This document shows, in pieces, positions 33,622 to 42,153 of a stretch of DNA of 64,000 nt. Source of the stretch: Microvirga pudoricolor (GTDB taxonomy: Bacteria; Pseudomonadota; Alphaproteobacteria; Rhizobiales; Beijerinckiaceae); assembly GCF_016892705.1 (NCBI RefSeq), contig NZ_JAFEMB010000002.1, positions 372,001 through 436,000 on the forward strand. Reading direction: 5' to 3'. The notes under the pieces are model-generated. The model saw only the letters and a list, made by a program, of their open reading frames with translations. It did not search any database and was not told the DNA's origin. The translations under genes were made by a program, and so were the position numbers. How positions within the stretch are numbered: the stretch's first letter is position 1; each line of letters opens with the position of its first letter.

Positions 33622-34775
33622 GCCCTCTCCATCCGAAGCGCGACGAGCGTCAGGACAAGGCCGGCGACGCCCAGGGGGACCATGGCGGCAAACACCATGG
33701 AGCCCGCCGCCCGGTAGATCGCGCCGCTCATCACCGTTGACGCCACCATGATGAGAGCCGAGATCGAGCCGTAGAGGCCCTGGGCCCGCCCCCTCGCCTG
33801 CAGCGGCGCCATGGCGGTGAGCGCCGCGATGGCGCCCAGGTGCGAGGCGCCGAACGACAGCCCGTGCAAGGCCTGCAGCACGAACGTGGTGGCCAGACCC
33901 GGCTGGGAGGCCATGATCGTGAACCGGAGGACGGCGGTGGCCGAGCCCAGGAGGATGAGCAGCAGGCCGCCGGAGCCCCGGCCGACGAAGCGCCCTAGCC
34001 AAAAAAAGACGCCGATCTCCGCCACGACTCCCACGGCCCAGAACGTGCCGATCACGGTGTCCGAGAACCCAGCCGACTGCCAGTAGATGCTCCCGAAGGC
34101 ATTGAGCGCGCCGTGGCTCCCCTGGGTCAGCGCCGCCCCCGCCATCATGATCCACAGGGCCACGGAGAGCCGAACTTTCGGCGGTCCGCCCCGCGAAGCG
34201 GCGTCCGGCGCCCGGATGACGTCGTTCTTCGGAATCGCCGCGATCGTCGCCAGGATGCCGAGGATCGGAATCAGGGCCAGGGACCACACCACGACCTCGA
34301 TGCCGAACAGACCGATGAGATAGCCCGCCACGATGCTGGCCGCCAGGAACGCGACGGACCCGAACGCCCGGATGCGCCCGTAATCGAGGTGGCGGTGCTT
34401 CTGGATCTCCAGGGTGGTGACGAGATCGTTGGCAGGAATCACCACGGATTGGCCGACCGAGATCGCCGCGACCAGGAGCCCGATGAGTATCCCGTCCGTC
34501 GTGAGCGCCAGGAGCCCGTAGCCGATCACCTGCGCCAGATAGAACCCCACCAGCAAACTGCGGGCGCTGACGCCCCGGTCCGTCAGGCTCAGCATGGGAG
34601 CCGTCACGAGCACGCGCACCACGATGGGGATGGCCATGATGACCCCGATGGCGGCGGGTGTCAGGGTCTTGCTCTGGAGCCAGAGCGGGAAGAATGGCAA
34701 ATAGAACCCATGGGTCAGGAAAGCGGCCGCGTGAAGAGACCCCAGGCGGGCACCGAGTGCCTTCGGCATGGACAT
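33591..34775 (-). CDS. MFS transporter of the HcaT/MFS_1-like type
   Basis: About 394 residues from the ATG at 34775, with GAGG twelve bases upstream (an earlier ATG at 34817 would add 14 residues). Around 12 membrane segments are seen, starting SLHAAAFLTHGFYLPFFPLW, a pattern of the 3-phenylpropionate permease (HcaT) and LacY-like branch of the MFS. The protein is hydrophobic throughout. The C-terminus runs 31 bp into the dgcA-like gene on the opposite strand. The substrate is not evident, and the neighbouring epimerase does not settle it. Confidence 0.82.
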   Translation of the reverse strand: MSMPKALGARLGSLHAAAFLTHGFYLPFFPLWLQSKTLTPAAIGVIMAIPIVVRVLVTAPMLSLTDRGVSARSLLVGFYLAQVIGYGLLALTTDGILIGLLVAAISVGQSVVIPANDLVTTLEIQKHRHLDYGRIRAFGSVAFLAASIVAGYLIGLFGIEVVVWSLALIPILGILATIAAIPKNDVIRAPDAASRGGPPKVRLSVALWIMMAGAALTQGSHGALNAFGSIYWQSAGFSDTVIGTFWAVGVVAEIGVFFWLGRFVGRGSGGLLLILLGSATAVLRFTIMASQPGLATTFVLQALHGLSFGASHLGAIAALTAMAPLQARGRAQGLYGSISALIMVASTVMSGAIYRAAGSMVFAAMVPLGVAGLVLTLVALRMERAQPQSGGSGG

Positions 34776-34914
34776 GGCGGCAAGATACCTCTCGGACGGA
34801 GCCAGCCCTGGAAACATCGGTTAATGAACAATGTTCAGGGCTTGAGGCGTCGCGGGCTTTCCAGACAGTGAAGGGATCGGGAATCAGGATCCCAACGGGA
34901 CAGGCGTTGATATC

Positions 34915-35436
34915 ATGCCGGACGACAAGGCACAGTTCTCTCTCAACACGGCCGATTACGACGCCATCGAGGCCGCCGTGATGGAGACCGAGCGGGGCCG
35001 GTGGTTCCTGAGGGAGTTCGCCCGCCGCAACCGCAATGCCGACAGCACCGTGATCCTCAAGGCGCTCGACCACCTCAACCGTCTGATGAAGGAACGCGCC
35101 GCGCAGGCGCCCTCTTCCCCGGCGGATAGCTCGGCCGATCAGAGCCGACGGGTTCTGCGCGAGGCCGCCGCCGGGATCCGCCGGGCGGCGAGCCAGATCC
35201 AGGAGAGGCGCGAGGCGCTCGACCTGCCGCATGAGGACGGGCTTCCGGGCCCCGGAACCGCCACCCTGCGGCCCATCGACGACGTCCTCCACGTGCTCCG
35301 GGGGATGGAGGAGAAGATCACGGCCCTGCTGGCCTCCCTCGACAGGATCCCGGGCGACGTGCGCGCAGCCGAGATCGCCCGCCTGAAAAGCGAAATGCTC
35401 CGAGATACCGAGCCGAGCGTACCCTACCTGATGTGA
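34915..35436 (+). CDS. Hypothetical soluble protein with RGRWFLREFARRNR motif
   Basis: A 173-residue helical, charged protein. The N-terminal third carries YDAIEAAVMETERGRWFL and EFARRNRNADS, a motif seen in many uncharacterised alphaproteobacterial proteins of chemotaxis or regulation neighbourhoods. A disordered Pro/Ser stretch separates it from a C-terminal helical part (RPIDDVLHVLRGMEEKI). No signal peptide or membrane segment. I do not assign a function. The ATG at 34915 is divergent from the MFS gene with 139 bp between. The downstream gene is separated by nearly 190 bp. Confidence 0.6.
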   Translation: MPDDKAQFSLNTADYDAIEAAVMETERGRWFLREFARRNRNADSTVILKALDHLNRLMKERAAQAPSSPADSSADQSRRVLREAAAGIRRAASQIQERREALDLPHEDGLPGPGTATLRPIDDVLHVLRGMEEKITALLASLDRIPGDVRAAEIARLKSEMLRDTEPSVPYLM

Positions 35437-35624
35437 GGCCGCTCCAGCCCATGCGCCGGGCACAGGGGCGGCATCCGAAGGCCGGCCTTCTCTGAATCGC
35501 GCGGCCGTGCTTGGGTGCGAGGACGTCAGGCAGGCCCGGCCGGTCCGGTCCATGCCCCACAAGAATCCTACCAGGGTGGAGGTCGTTCCGTCAGGACTGT
35601 GTCCGCCCGTCAGCGCGGCCCGTC

Positions 35625-36560
35625 GTGAACCCTCTCCTTGGCATATCGCTGAAAGTCCTCTCGGCCTTCGCCTTCACCCTCATGTCGGCTGGGCTGAAGA
35701 TCGTGAGCGACCGCTATCCCACAGGCCAAATCGTCTTCTTCCGGTCGTTTTTCGCCCTGATCCCGCTCCTGGCCTGGCTCAGCTGGCAGGGCTCCCTCAT
35801 CCATGCGATCCGGACCAACAACGTGACGGGCCACTTCGTGCGCGGCTTCATCGGCACGGTGGGAATGGCCTTGAGCTTCTCGGCCCTCTATTACCTGCCG
35901 CTGCACGACACGATCGCCATCGGCTACGCGGCGCCGCTCATGGTCGTCATCCTGGCCGCCGTCTTCCTGAAGGAAAAGGTGCGGGCCTATCGCTGGACCG
36001 CCGTCGCCGTCGGGTTCGTCGGCGTGATGATCATGCTCTCGCCCTATCTTGGCCAGTCCGCCCTGTCGGGCGACCTCATGGCGGCGTCCTCCATCGGGGC
36101 GGGCCTTGCCCTTATGGCGGCGTTCACGAGCGCCGGCGCGGCGATCCAGGTCCGCCGCCTGACGCAGACGGAGAAGACCGGCGCCATCGTGTTCTACTTC
36201 TCGGTCATGTCCGCCTTCTTCGGCCTCCTCACCATCGTGCTGGGCTGGAAAATGCCTCCTCTGGACGATTTCCTTCTCTTCCTGGCCACTGGGATCCTGG
36301 GCGGCATCGGCCAGATCCTGATGACGCAGAGCTACCGGCACGCGGATGCCTCCATCATCGCGCCCTTCGAGTACACCACGATGATCTGGGCCATCCTGTT
36401 CGGCTGGTTCCTGTTCGGCGACCTGCCGGGCTGGACCGTGGTGGCAGGCGCCATCATCGTCGCGGCCGCCGGCCTCTTCGTCGTCTGGCGCGAACGCCAG
36501 CTCGGCCTGATCCGGGTCAAGGAGATGGCCGCATCGGCCCAACAGCGCTCCAGCGGCTAG
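35625..36560 (+). CDS. EamA/DMT family transporter
   Basis: About 311 residues from the GTG at 35625 (the frame opens at 35511, but the leading 38 residues look non-coding and no strong start exists). Two EamA repeats of five membrane segments each are visible: first FAFTLMSAGLKIVSDRYP to GVMIMLSPYLG, second SVMSAFFGLLTIVLGW to VVAGAIIVAAAGLFVVW. DMT carriers of this size export small metabolites such as amino acids or nucleosides, but the substrate is unknown. It resembles the carrier at 55176-56108 and could be its paralogue. A tandem repeat lies 11 bp beyond the stop. Confidence 0.85.
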   Translation: MNPLLGISLKVLSAFAFTLMSAGLKIVSDRYPTGQIVFFRSFFALIPLLAWLSWQGSLIHAIRTNNVTGHFVRGFIGTVGMALSFSALYYLPLHDTIAIGYAAPLMVVILAAVFLKEKVRAYRWTAVAVGFVGVMIMLSPYLGQSALSGDLMAASSIGAGLALMAAFTSAGAAIQVRRLTQTEKTGAIVFYFSVMSAFFGLLTIVLGWKMPPLDDFLLFLATGILGGIGQILMTQSYRHADASIIAPFEYTTMIWAILFGWFLFGDLPGWTVVAGAIIVAAAGLFVVWRERQLGLIRVKEMAASAQQRSSG

Positions 36561-36570
36561 AGCCAGGCCG

Positions 36571-36610
36571 GATTCTCGCCTGGGATTCTCGCCTGGGATT
36601 CTTGCCCAGG
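36571..36610. repeat. Three tandem 13-bp units
   Basis: GATTCTCGCCTGG occurs twice in direct succession at 36571 and 36584. A third copy with two changes (GATTCTTGCCCAGG) starts at 36597. It lies between the DMT carrier and the XRE regulator and runs into GC-rich hairpin-forming sequence (CGCCCCGCCGGGC). Confidence 0.6.
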
Positions 36611-36654
36611 CGCCCCGCCGGGCTTCTTGACCCTACGGCCGTCTTGACCCAAAA

Positions 36655-36695
36655 CCGTTCCGAGGAACAAACGAATGTTCGGTTTTACGGAACGG
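36655..36695. promoter_or_regulatory. Nested inverted repeats ahead of the XRE-cupin regulator
   Basis: CCGTTCCG at 36655-36662 pairs with CGGAACGG at 36688-36695. Between them GAACA-aa-CG-aa-TGTTC at 36665-36680 is a second palindrome. The end lies 10 bp before the ATG at 36706. Such symmetry suits autoregulation by the downstream helix-turn-helix protein. Confidence 0.45.
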
Positions 36696-36705
36696 GTGAT
36701 GGGTC

Positions 36706-37323
36706 ATGGGCGTCGAGGGTAAGGAGCGTCACCGCGAGCTGGAATCCGGCGCCCAGGTGCTGTCGGGCCACATGGGCAAGACAATCCAGCGGCTGCGCAA
36801 GGCCTACAACCTCTCCCTGTCCGAACTCGCGGAGCAGTCCGGCGTCGCCAAGTCGATCATCAGCCAGATCGAGCGCAACGAAACCAATCCGACGCTCGCG
36901 ACCATCTGGCGCCTGAGCCAAGCCCTCGACGTTTCCATCGAGCGGGTCCTGGCCACCAGCGACGAGGAGCCTTTCATCGAGCGGTCGTCGCGCGCCGACA
37001 CGCCGATCCTCGTGTCCGAGGATGGCAAGATGCGCCTCGCCATCGTGGGCTGGATCAAGACGATCGAATGGCTGCAATGGTACGACGTCCAGTCGGATCC
37101 CGGCGGAGAGCTCGATTCCGACGGCCACCAGCGCGGCTCGGTGGAGTGCCTCTCCGTCATCGACGGCGAGTTCGAGGTCGAGATCGGCGATTCCGTCCAG
37201 CGGGCGAAAGCCGGCGAAACCCTGCGCTACCGCTGCGACCGCCGGCATATCGTCCGCTGCGTCGGCGCCGTGCCCGGCCGGGCCACGATGGTCTGCATCC
37301 TCAAGGCCGCCGTGATGGATTGA
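36706..37323 (+). CDS. XRE-family regulator with C-terminal cupin domain
   Basis: A 205-residue repressor-like protein. The helix-turn-helix lies at about residues 23-80 (IQRLRKAYNLSLSELAEQSG, then SIISQIERNETNPTLATIWR). The C-terminal half is a cupin-like sensor domain (GSVECLSVIDGEFEVEIGD and RYRCDRRHIVRC). Proteins of this layout sense small ligands, and PuuR of putrescine catabolism is one example. The regulated genes here are unknown. The candidates are its own gene (inverted repeats upstream) and its neighbours. It converges with the acetyltransferase gene 14 bp away. Confidence 0.85.
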   Translation: MGVEGKERHRELESGAQVLSGHMGKTIQRLRKAYNLSLSELAEQSGVAKSIISQIERNETNPTLATIWRLSQALDVSIERVLATSDEEPFIERSSRADTPILVSEDGKMRLAIVGWIKTIEWLQWYDVQSDPGGELDSDGHQRGSVECLSVIDGEFEVEIGDSVQRAKAGETLRYRCDRRHIVRCVGAVPGRATMVCILKAAVMD

Positions 37324-37337
37324 GCCCGGTTGAGGCG

Positions 37338-38093
37338 TCATGGCCTCGGCACGCTGCGCTCCAAGGCGGGCGACGGGACCAGCTTGCGCACTTTCAGGCC
37401 CTCCTCGTCGCGAAGCAGCAGCCGGCGCGTCGGATCGATGCGCGGCAGGGTATCGCCCCGGCATTCGATGAGATCGAGCATGGCGTCCGGACGGTCGAGA
37501 GGCAGTTGGACATCGTCCGACAAAAGGCCGGGCCAGTCGAACTCCCACCAGCGGGCCTGCCCGAGCCGCTCGACCAGGGCGTCAGCGAACCGATAGCGCA
37601 CGATCCGCGCGGGGTTGCCCACCACGATCGCATAATCCGGAACGTCCTTCGGCACCACCGCGCCGGCGCCGATCACGGCACCGTTGCCCACCTTCACGCC
37701 CGGCAGAAGGCGGGCGCCCGCACCGATCCAGACATCGTGGCCGATGACCGTGTCGCGAGCATAGCCCTCGAAAGCCAGCGGCGGCCGGTAATCCATCAGG
37801 TTCTTGAACGGGTTCTGGTACGGGAACGGGTTCGTGGAGAGCCATCCTATGGGATGGGCGCTGCCCTGGAGCTGGGCGTGGGGGCCGATGCAGCAATAGC
37901 GGCCGATAGACGTGCGATGGATTTCGGCATGCGGCGCCGCATAGGAATAGGCGCCGAACTCGCACCGGTAGAGATTGGTGCCGGGGTAGATCCTGACCGG
38001 GCGCTCCCAGGCGAAACTTCCCTCGAACTGCCCTTCCAGGTCGAGACCGTGCTCGAACAAAGCCTGGCGCACGTGGCCCCCATTCCCTGACAT
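37338..38093 (-). CDS. Hexapeptide-repeat O-acetyltransferase (CatB-related)
   Basis: Encodes 251 residues. A left-handed beta helix is seen in hexapeptide repeats between about residues 60 and 160 ([32 protein letters not shown] and [14 protein letters not shown]). The NPFKNLM insert and the [13 protein letters not shown] close fit the CatB-related O-acetyltransferase/xenobiotic acyltransferase group, which uses acetyl-CoA. The C-terminal 75 residues are a helical extension. The start ATG at 38093 has GGAG nearby. A perfect 18-bp palindrome ends 14 bp upstream. The acceptor cannot be named. Confidence 0.82.
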   Translation of the reverse strand: MSGNGGHVRQALFEHGLDLEGQFEGSFAWERPVRIYPGTNLYRCEFGAYSYAAPHAEIHRTSIGRYCCIGPHAQLQGSAHPIGWLSTNPFPYQNPFKNLMDYRPPLAFEGYARDTVIGHDVWIGAGARLLPGVKVGNGAVIGAGAVVPKDVPDYAIVVGNPARIVRYRFADALVERLGQARWWEFDWPGLLSDDVQLPLDRPDAMLDLIECRGDTLPRIDPTRRLLLRDEEGLKVRKLVPSPALERSVPRP

Positions 38094-38107
38094 CTCGGCT
38101 CCGGAGC

Positions 38108-38125
38108 GATATGAAATTTCATATC
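38108..38125. promoter_or_regulatory. Perfect 18-bp AT-rich palindrome ahead of the acetyltransferase gene
   Basis: GATATGAAATTTCATATC reads the same on both strands. It ends 14 bp from the start codon, overlapping the likely promoter and leader region. In GC-rich DNA this is a strong candidate operator for a dimeric repressor or activator not encoded next to it (the XRE-cupin gene is the closest regulator). Confidence 0.55.
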
Positions 38126-38212
38126 CCGTTCTACCAGAGGCGGGCCTCTTGAACAGGCGAAAACGGCTGGCGGGCGCGTGGCCCGGCGTTCCATTCGGCG
38201 ACCGTGACGGTC

Positions 38213-39142
38213 CTATGGCGCCTTGTAGGCCGGGCGCTTCGGCAGGGAGAGCAGGTACTCGGCCATGGCGGCGCGATCCTCATCCGTGAGCTGTGCCGTG
38301 TTCCGCACCACGTCGCCCATGGGACCGCCGACCGTGTCGTAATTCGGCGTCTCGCCGGTCTTGAGCAGGTTGGTCAGGTCGTCGACGGTCCAGCCGCCGA
38401 TCCCGGACGCGTCGGGCGTGATGTTGGGCACGGTGCCGCGCCCCTCCGGATCCGGCCCGCCCGAGAACCTCCGGTCGGCCACGATCGCGCCGGCGAGGTT
38501 GCGCGGGCTGTGGCACTCGGCGCAATGGCCCGGACCGTTCGTCAGGTAGTCGCCCCGATTGAGGCTGGCGGACTTCGCGGGATCGGACTCGAAGACCTTG
38601 CCGTTGAGGAAGGCAAGCTTCCACAGGCCGACGCCCCGGCGGATGTTGTAGGGGAAGGGAAGCTCGTGCGGCTTTGCCCGCCCCTCGACGGCCGGCAGGG
38701 TCATGATGAAGGCGAACATGTCGGCGACGTCGTCCGGCTTCATGCGCTGGTAGGACGTGTAGGGAAAGGCCGGATAAAGGTGCTGGCCATCCGGCGTCAC
38801 GCCCTCGCGCATGGCGCGGACGAACTGCGCCGGCGTCCAGGCGCCGATGCCGTCGCTCTTGTTGGGCGAGATGTTGGGCACGTGAAAGGTGCCGAAAGGC
38901 GACTTCAGCGCGTATCCACCACCGAGCCGGGTTTTGTCGTCCTGGCCAGGCACCGCGTGGCAGGACGTGCAGCCGCCCGCATAAAAGAGCTCGCGGCCAT
39001 TAGCGAGATCGGGCGCCCGGTTCGCGGTCAGAGCCAAGTTCTGGCCGCGAACGAGATCGTATGTGCCGGGGGACGTGAGCGCCCAGAAGCCCGCCGCTCC
39101 GAGGAGAACGAGAACGAGCAAGACCAGGAACGCTCTACGCAT
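38213..39142 (-). CDS. Membrane-anchored dihaem cytochrome c
   Basis: A 309-residue protein with an N-terminal membrane anchor or signal (residues 1-22). Two haem c attachment sites are visible, CTSCH near residue 58 and CAECH near residue 206, each followed by a Met-containing segment (for example FPYTSYQRM, with the axial ligand inferred). It resembles the cytochrome subunits that serve periplasmic alcohol or gluconate dehydrogenases, but no dehydrogenase gene is near. It follows the cytochrome c' type gene on the same strand with 40 bp between, so the two probably form an operon. Periplasmic electron transfer is inferred. Confidence 0.87.
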   Translation of the reverse strand: MRRAFLVLLVLVLLGAAGFWALTSPGTYDLVRGQNLALTANRAPDLANGRELFYAGGCTSCHAVPGQDDKTRLGGGYALKSPFGTFHVPNISPNKSDGIGAWTPAQFVRAMREGVTPDGQHLYPAFPYTSYQRMKPDDVADMFAFIMTLPAVEGRAKPHELPFPYNIRRGVGLWKLAFLNGKVFESDPAKSASLNRGDYLTNGPGHCAECHSPRNLAGAIVADRRFSGGPDPEGRGTVPNITPDASGIGGWTVDDLTNLLKTGETPNYDTVGGPMGDVVRNTAQLTDEDRAAMAEYLLSLPKRPAYKAP

Positions 39143-39182
39143 GCCGTTATCCTCGGAGCCGCGCGGTCAGGCGGACCGCGCG

Positions 39183-39611
39183 TCAGCTCTTGCGGAATGT
39201 TTTATGGCACGTGCCGCAGTTTTCGAGGACCTTCGGCATGGCCGCCTTGAAGCTGGCCTCATCCTTGATGGAAGCGAGCGCCGCCTTGGAATCGTTGGCG
39301 AACTGGACGAAGAGACCGTCGAACTCGGCTTTCTTCTCCCACACGGCCGGGAGGGCCTTCGAATCGCCCGCGTCCGATCCCGGCGGGAAGAGGGGCGGTG
39401 CCTTCTGGGATCCGTCGACGAAGGTGTTGAGCGCCGTCTGGACCTGAGCGAGATCGAAGGGCGCCTGGCCGCGCAGCATGCCGGAGACGGTGCGGACCTG
39501 GCCGCCGAAGGACTTCATGATGGCCTGGCGCTGCTCGATGACGTTGCCCTGTGCCCAGGCCGCCGCGACACCGAGGCCCAACAGGCCCGCAACTAGAACC
39601 ACACGCTTCAT
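39183..39611 (-). CDS. Cytochrome c' (c-556 type)
   Basis: A 142-residue precursor from the ATG at 39611, with AGGGG eight bases upstream (the frame continues upstream in unrelated sequence). The signal peptide (KRVVLVAGLLGLGVAAAWAQ) precedes a four-helix bundle. The single haem site CGTCH lies near the end (about residues 132-136, ENCGTCHKTFRKS), as in cytochrome c' and c-556. These proteins bind NO or carry electrons. It is first in the pair with the dihaem cytochrome. Confidence 0.87.
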   Translation of the reverse strand: MKRVVLVAGLLGLGVAAAWAQGNVIEQRQAIMKSFGGQVRTVSGMLRGQAPFDLAQVQTALNTFVDGSQKAPPLFPPGSDAGDSKALPAVWEKKAEFDGLFVQFANDSKAALASIKDEASFKAAMPKVLENCGTCHKTFRKS

Positions 39612-39726
39612 CAAACTGCCCCTTCGGCTGCTTCGCTGCCGGAGGATTATGCATATCCGCCGCGGGCTGGATATCGATTCCTGTCGCTTTTCCGGGAGGT
39701 TAGACACAGACTTTAGAACACATCCA

Positions 39727-39757
39727 TGTGAGCCAGAATGTGAGCCTCCTGTGAGCC
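39727..39757. repeat. Three direct TGTGAGCC repeats
   Basis: TGTGAGCC occurs at 39727, 39739 and 39750, with starts 12 and 11 bp apart, close to one helical turn. They lie about 115-145 bp upstream of the cytochrome c' gene start (which is transcribed to the left) and between that gene and the rhodanese gene stop. They could be regulator binding sites. Confidence 0.45.
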
Positions 39758-39784
39758 CGCCTATGAGTTTGACGGGGGTGAAAC

Positions 39785-40105
39785 CTAACGCTGCACCGGT
39801 TCTCCGGCGGCCGCCCAGTCCTTGAAGCCGCCCTTGTAATGCTCCCGCACGTCGCGCCCGGCCGCTTGGGCCAACTCCATGGCGCGCACGGATCGGACGC
39901 CGGCCGCGCAGGAGAAGACGATGCGCCTGCCCTCCGGCAGGGAGGCCGGATCGAAGGTCGAGAGGGGATGGGAGACCGCGCCGGGGATATGACCCATGGC
40001 GAATTCGTGCGGTTCGCGGACGTCGACGAGAAGGAATGACTGGTCCGCCATGCCCCTCTTGACGTCGTCGCGGGTCAGGTCGATGGGGCCTTGGAATGCG
40101 TTCAT
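39785..40105 (-). CDS. Single-domain rhodanese
   Basis: Encodes 106 residues from the ATG at 40105, with AAGGAG eight bases upstream (12 codons upstream are open without a start signal). It carries the rhodanese fold with LVDVREPHEFAMGHIPGA and the active-site loop Cys66-Ala-Ala-Gly-Val-Arg, which accepts sulfane sulfur from thiosulfate or persulfide. The sequence ends in GFKDWAAAG, as is usual. It is near the cytochromes but separated from them by 173 bp. Role in sulfur relay is inferred only. Confidence 0.87.
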   Translation of the reverse strand: MNAFQGPIDLTRDDVKRGMADQSFLLVDVREPHEFAMGHIPGAVSHPLSTFDPASLPEGRRIVFSCAAGVRSVRAMELAQAAGRDVREHYKGGFKDWAAAGEPVQR

Positions 40106-40178
40106 GAGGGTTCTCCTTGCCGACACATAAGCATCCGGCAAGGAGGCACAACAGGGCCCGTCGGCCGGTTTTTAAGGA

Positions 40179-40628
40179 TTACGAAGTCAGCGGCGGGATC
40201 CGCAGGACCCAGCCCGGCTGGATCAGATCGGGATCCTTCACCGGTGGGGTATTGGCCTTCACGATCTCGGTGTACTTGGCGCCCTTACCCTTGCCGTAAT
40301 GCTTCTCGGCGATCTCCCAGAGGGTGTCACCCTTCTGCACAGTATACATGGTGGATTGCTCGGCGGGCTTGGTCACCTGGAGTTCGCTGGTATCCACCTC
40401 GGCGACCCCGTAGGTGTTGCCGAGCGACAGGATGATCTTCTCGGCTTCCTCCTGGCTCATGGCCTGACCGGAGAGCTTGACCTTGTCGCCTTGCACGTCG
40501 ATGCCGAGCTTGGTCGAATCGAAGCCGTGGCCGTCGACCTCCTTCTTGAGGGCGTCGGGCGTCGCCGCCTGTGCGCCGCCGCCGAAGATCTTGGCTCCCG
40601 CTTCCTTGATGAATTTGAACAGACCCAT
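40179..40628 (-). CDS. ygaU: BON-LysM domain protein (potassium-binding Kbp/YgaU-like)
   Basis: A 149-residue protein. The N-terminal basic helix is followed by a BON domain (VDGHGFDSTKLGIDVQGDKV and a SLGNTYGVAEVD strand) and a C-terminal LysM (MYTVQKGDTLWEIAEKHYGK, ending LIQPGWVLRIPP). E. coli YgaU (Kbp) has the same order and binds K+ in the cytoplasm. Similarity to LysM peptidoglycan-binding domains was the older reading. No signal peptide is present. The start ATG at 40628 has GGAG nearby. A hairpin lies between it and the puuE-uraD gene upstream. Confidence 0.85.
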   Translation of the reverse strand: MGLFKFIKEAGAKIFGGGAQAATPDALKKEVDGHGFDSTKLGIDVQGDKVKLSGQAMSQEEAEKIILSLGNTYGVAEVDTSELQVTKPAEQSTMYTVQKGDTLWEIAEKHYGKGKGAKYTEIVKANTPPVKDPDLIQPGWVLRIPPLTS

Positions 40629-40651
40629 CGGGCGTCTCCTCTTTCCGGATA

Positions 40652-40676
40652 CCCAGCGGCCTAGCTTGCCGCTGGG
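40652..40676 (-). terminator. Hairpin between puuE-uraD and the BON-LysM gene
   Basis: Stem CCCAGCGGC-ctagctt-GCCGCTGGG (nine pairs), 33 bp after the puuE-uraD stop and 24 bp before the next ATG. No T-run, so it may be a weak terminator or a leader element. Confidence 0.5.
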
Positions 40677-40708
40677 GGAAGAGACGCGCGAATCCGTGCC
40701 GGGTTCCC

Positions 40709-42151
40709 TTAGGCGAGGTTGGAGAAGACATCCGCCAGGGATGGAAGCCGATCCTTCAGGCGTAGGAGGGCGATCAACTCGATCTGAACGACGGCGGTCT
40801 CGAACTCCGTTTCAGGATCGTTCTGAAGACGCTCTTCGAAAGCGTCCAGGATCTCGTCCTTGGACCGACCCTTCACGGCCATGATGAACGGGAAGCCGAA
40901 CTTGCGCTGATAGGCGTCGTTCAACGCCAGGAAGCGGTCGCGCTCCTTCTCGGTCAGGCTGTCGAGACCGGCGGAAGCCTGCTCGGACTGGGAATCCTCC
41001 GTCAGGTCCGCGAGCTTCAGGCGGCCGGCGAGGTCCGGATGGGCCCGGATGAGCGCGAGCTTCTGGTCGCGGGTCGCGCCCGACAGCACGTGGACCAGGG
41101 AAGCATGAAGCCCCTCGGCGGTGTCCTGAGCCGAGGTCAGGCCCGCCTCATGGGCCTTCTCGGCAATCCAAGGCGAGCGCTCGAAGATGTCGCCGTAGAG
41201 CTCGACGAACATGGCCCGGCTCACGGTGCTGGGCTTCAGGTCGACGGGCCGGTGGCGACGGATCCAATGGCGGGCGATGTCGATGCGCCGGGCGACCCAT
41301 ACATCCTCGTGGGACGCCACGTAATCGAGAAAGCGCGCCAGCGCCGCCGCGCGGCCCGGACGGCCGACGAGGCGGCAATGCAGCCCCACCGACAGCATCT
41401 TCGGGGCGGTCTCGCCCTCCTGGTAGAGGGTATCGAAGGAATCCTTCAGGTAGGCGAAAAACTGGTCGCCGGAATTGAAGCCCTGGGGCGTGCCGAACCG
41501 CATGTCGTTCGCGTCGAGCGTATAAGGCACGATGAGTTGCGGTCCCTTCGGGCCCGGCTCCCAATAGGGCAGCTCGTCCGCGTACGAATCGGCGCTGTAG
41601 AGAAACCCGCCCTCCTCCGCCACGAGGCGGTTGGTGTGCTCGGAGGTCCGGCCCGTGTACCAGCCGAGCGGGCGCTCGCCGGTCACCTCCGTGTGGATGC
41701 GGATAGCCTCGCTCATATGGGCCCGCTCCTCCTCCGAGGAAAAGTCCCGGTAGTCGATCCACTTCAGGCCGTGGCTCGCGATCTCCCAGCCCGCCTCCCG
41801 CATGGCGGCGACCGCCTCCGGGTTGCGTTGCAGGGCGGTGGCGACGCCGTAGACCGTCACGGGCATGTCGCGCTCGGTGAACATCCGCCACAGCCGCCAG
41901 AACCCGGCGCGGGAGCCGTATTCGTAGATCGATTCCATGCTCATGTGGCGCTGACCCGGCCAGGGCGCGGCGCCGACGATCTCGGACAGAAACGCCTCGG
42001 AGGCCCGGTCGCCGTGGAGGATGTTGTTCTCTCCCCCCTCCTCGTAGTTGATCACGAACTGCACCGCGATGCGGGCTCCGTTCGGCCAGCGCGGATCCGG
42101 CGGGTTGCGCCCGTAGCCGATGAGGTCCCGGGGATAGGTGGTGTCGGCCAT
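40709..42151 (-). CDS. puuE-uraD: Bifunctional allantoinase (PuuE)-OHCU decarboxylase (UraD)
   Basis: A 480-residue fusion. Residues about 1-308 are a polysaccharide deacetylase-like allantoinase of the PuuE type (starts ADTTYPRDLIGYGRNPPDPR; VNYEEGGENNI-like acidic loop; SHGLKWIDY; RPLGWYTGRTSEHT). Residues about 312-480 are 2-oxo-4-hydroxy-4-carboxy-5-ureidoimidazoline decarboxylase (LYGDIFERSPWIAEKA, HPDLAGRLKLADLTEDS, NDAYQRKFGFPFIMAVKGRS). UraD makes S-allantoin and PuuE opens the ring. The start is the ATG at 42151, 2 bp after the uraH stop. Such fusions are known. The order is not the order of the reactions. Confidence 0.92.
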   Translation of the reverse strand: MADTTYPRDLIGYGRNPPDPRWPNGARIAVQFVINYEEGGENNILHGDRASEAFLSEIVGAAPWPGQRHMSMESIYEYGSRAGFWRLWRMFTERDMPVTVYGVATALQRNPEAVAAMREAGWEIASHGLKWIDYRDFSSEEERAHMSEAIRIHTEVTGERPLGWYTGRTSEHTNRLVAEEGGFLYSADSYADELPYWEPGPKGPQLIVPYTLDANDMRFGTPQGFNSGDQFFAYLKDSFDTLYQEGETAPKMLSVGLHCRLVGRPGRAAALARFLDYVASHEDVWVARRIDIARHWIRRHRPVDLKPSTVSRAMFVELYGDIFERSPWIAEKAHEAGLTSAQDTAEGLHASLVHVLSGATRDQKLALIRAHPDLAGRLKLADLTEDSQSEQASAGLDSLTEKERDRFLALNDAYQRKFGFPFIMAVKGRSKDEILDAFEERLQNDPETEFETAVVQIELIALLRLKDRLPSLADVFSNLA

Positions 42152-42153
42152 GT

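Noticed and set aside
32617-35562. A 981-codon minus-strand frame spanning dgcA, part of the MFS gene and a hypothetical gene.
   Set aside because: It overlaps three well-supported genes and translates into low-complexity Arg/Gly/Pro sequence.
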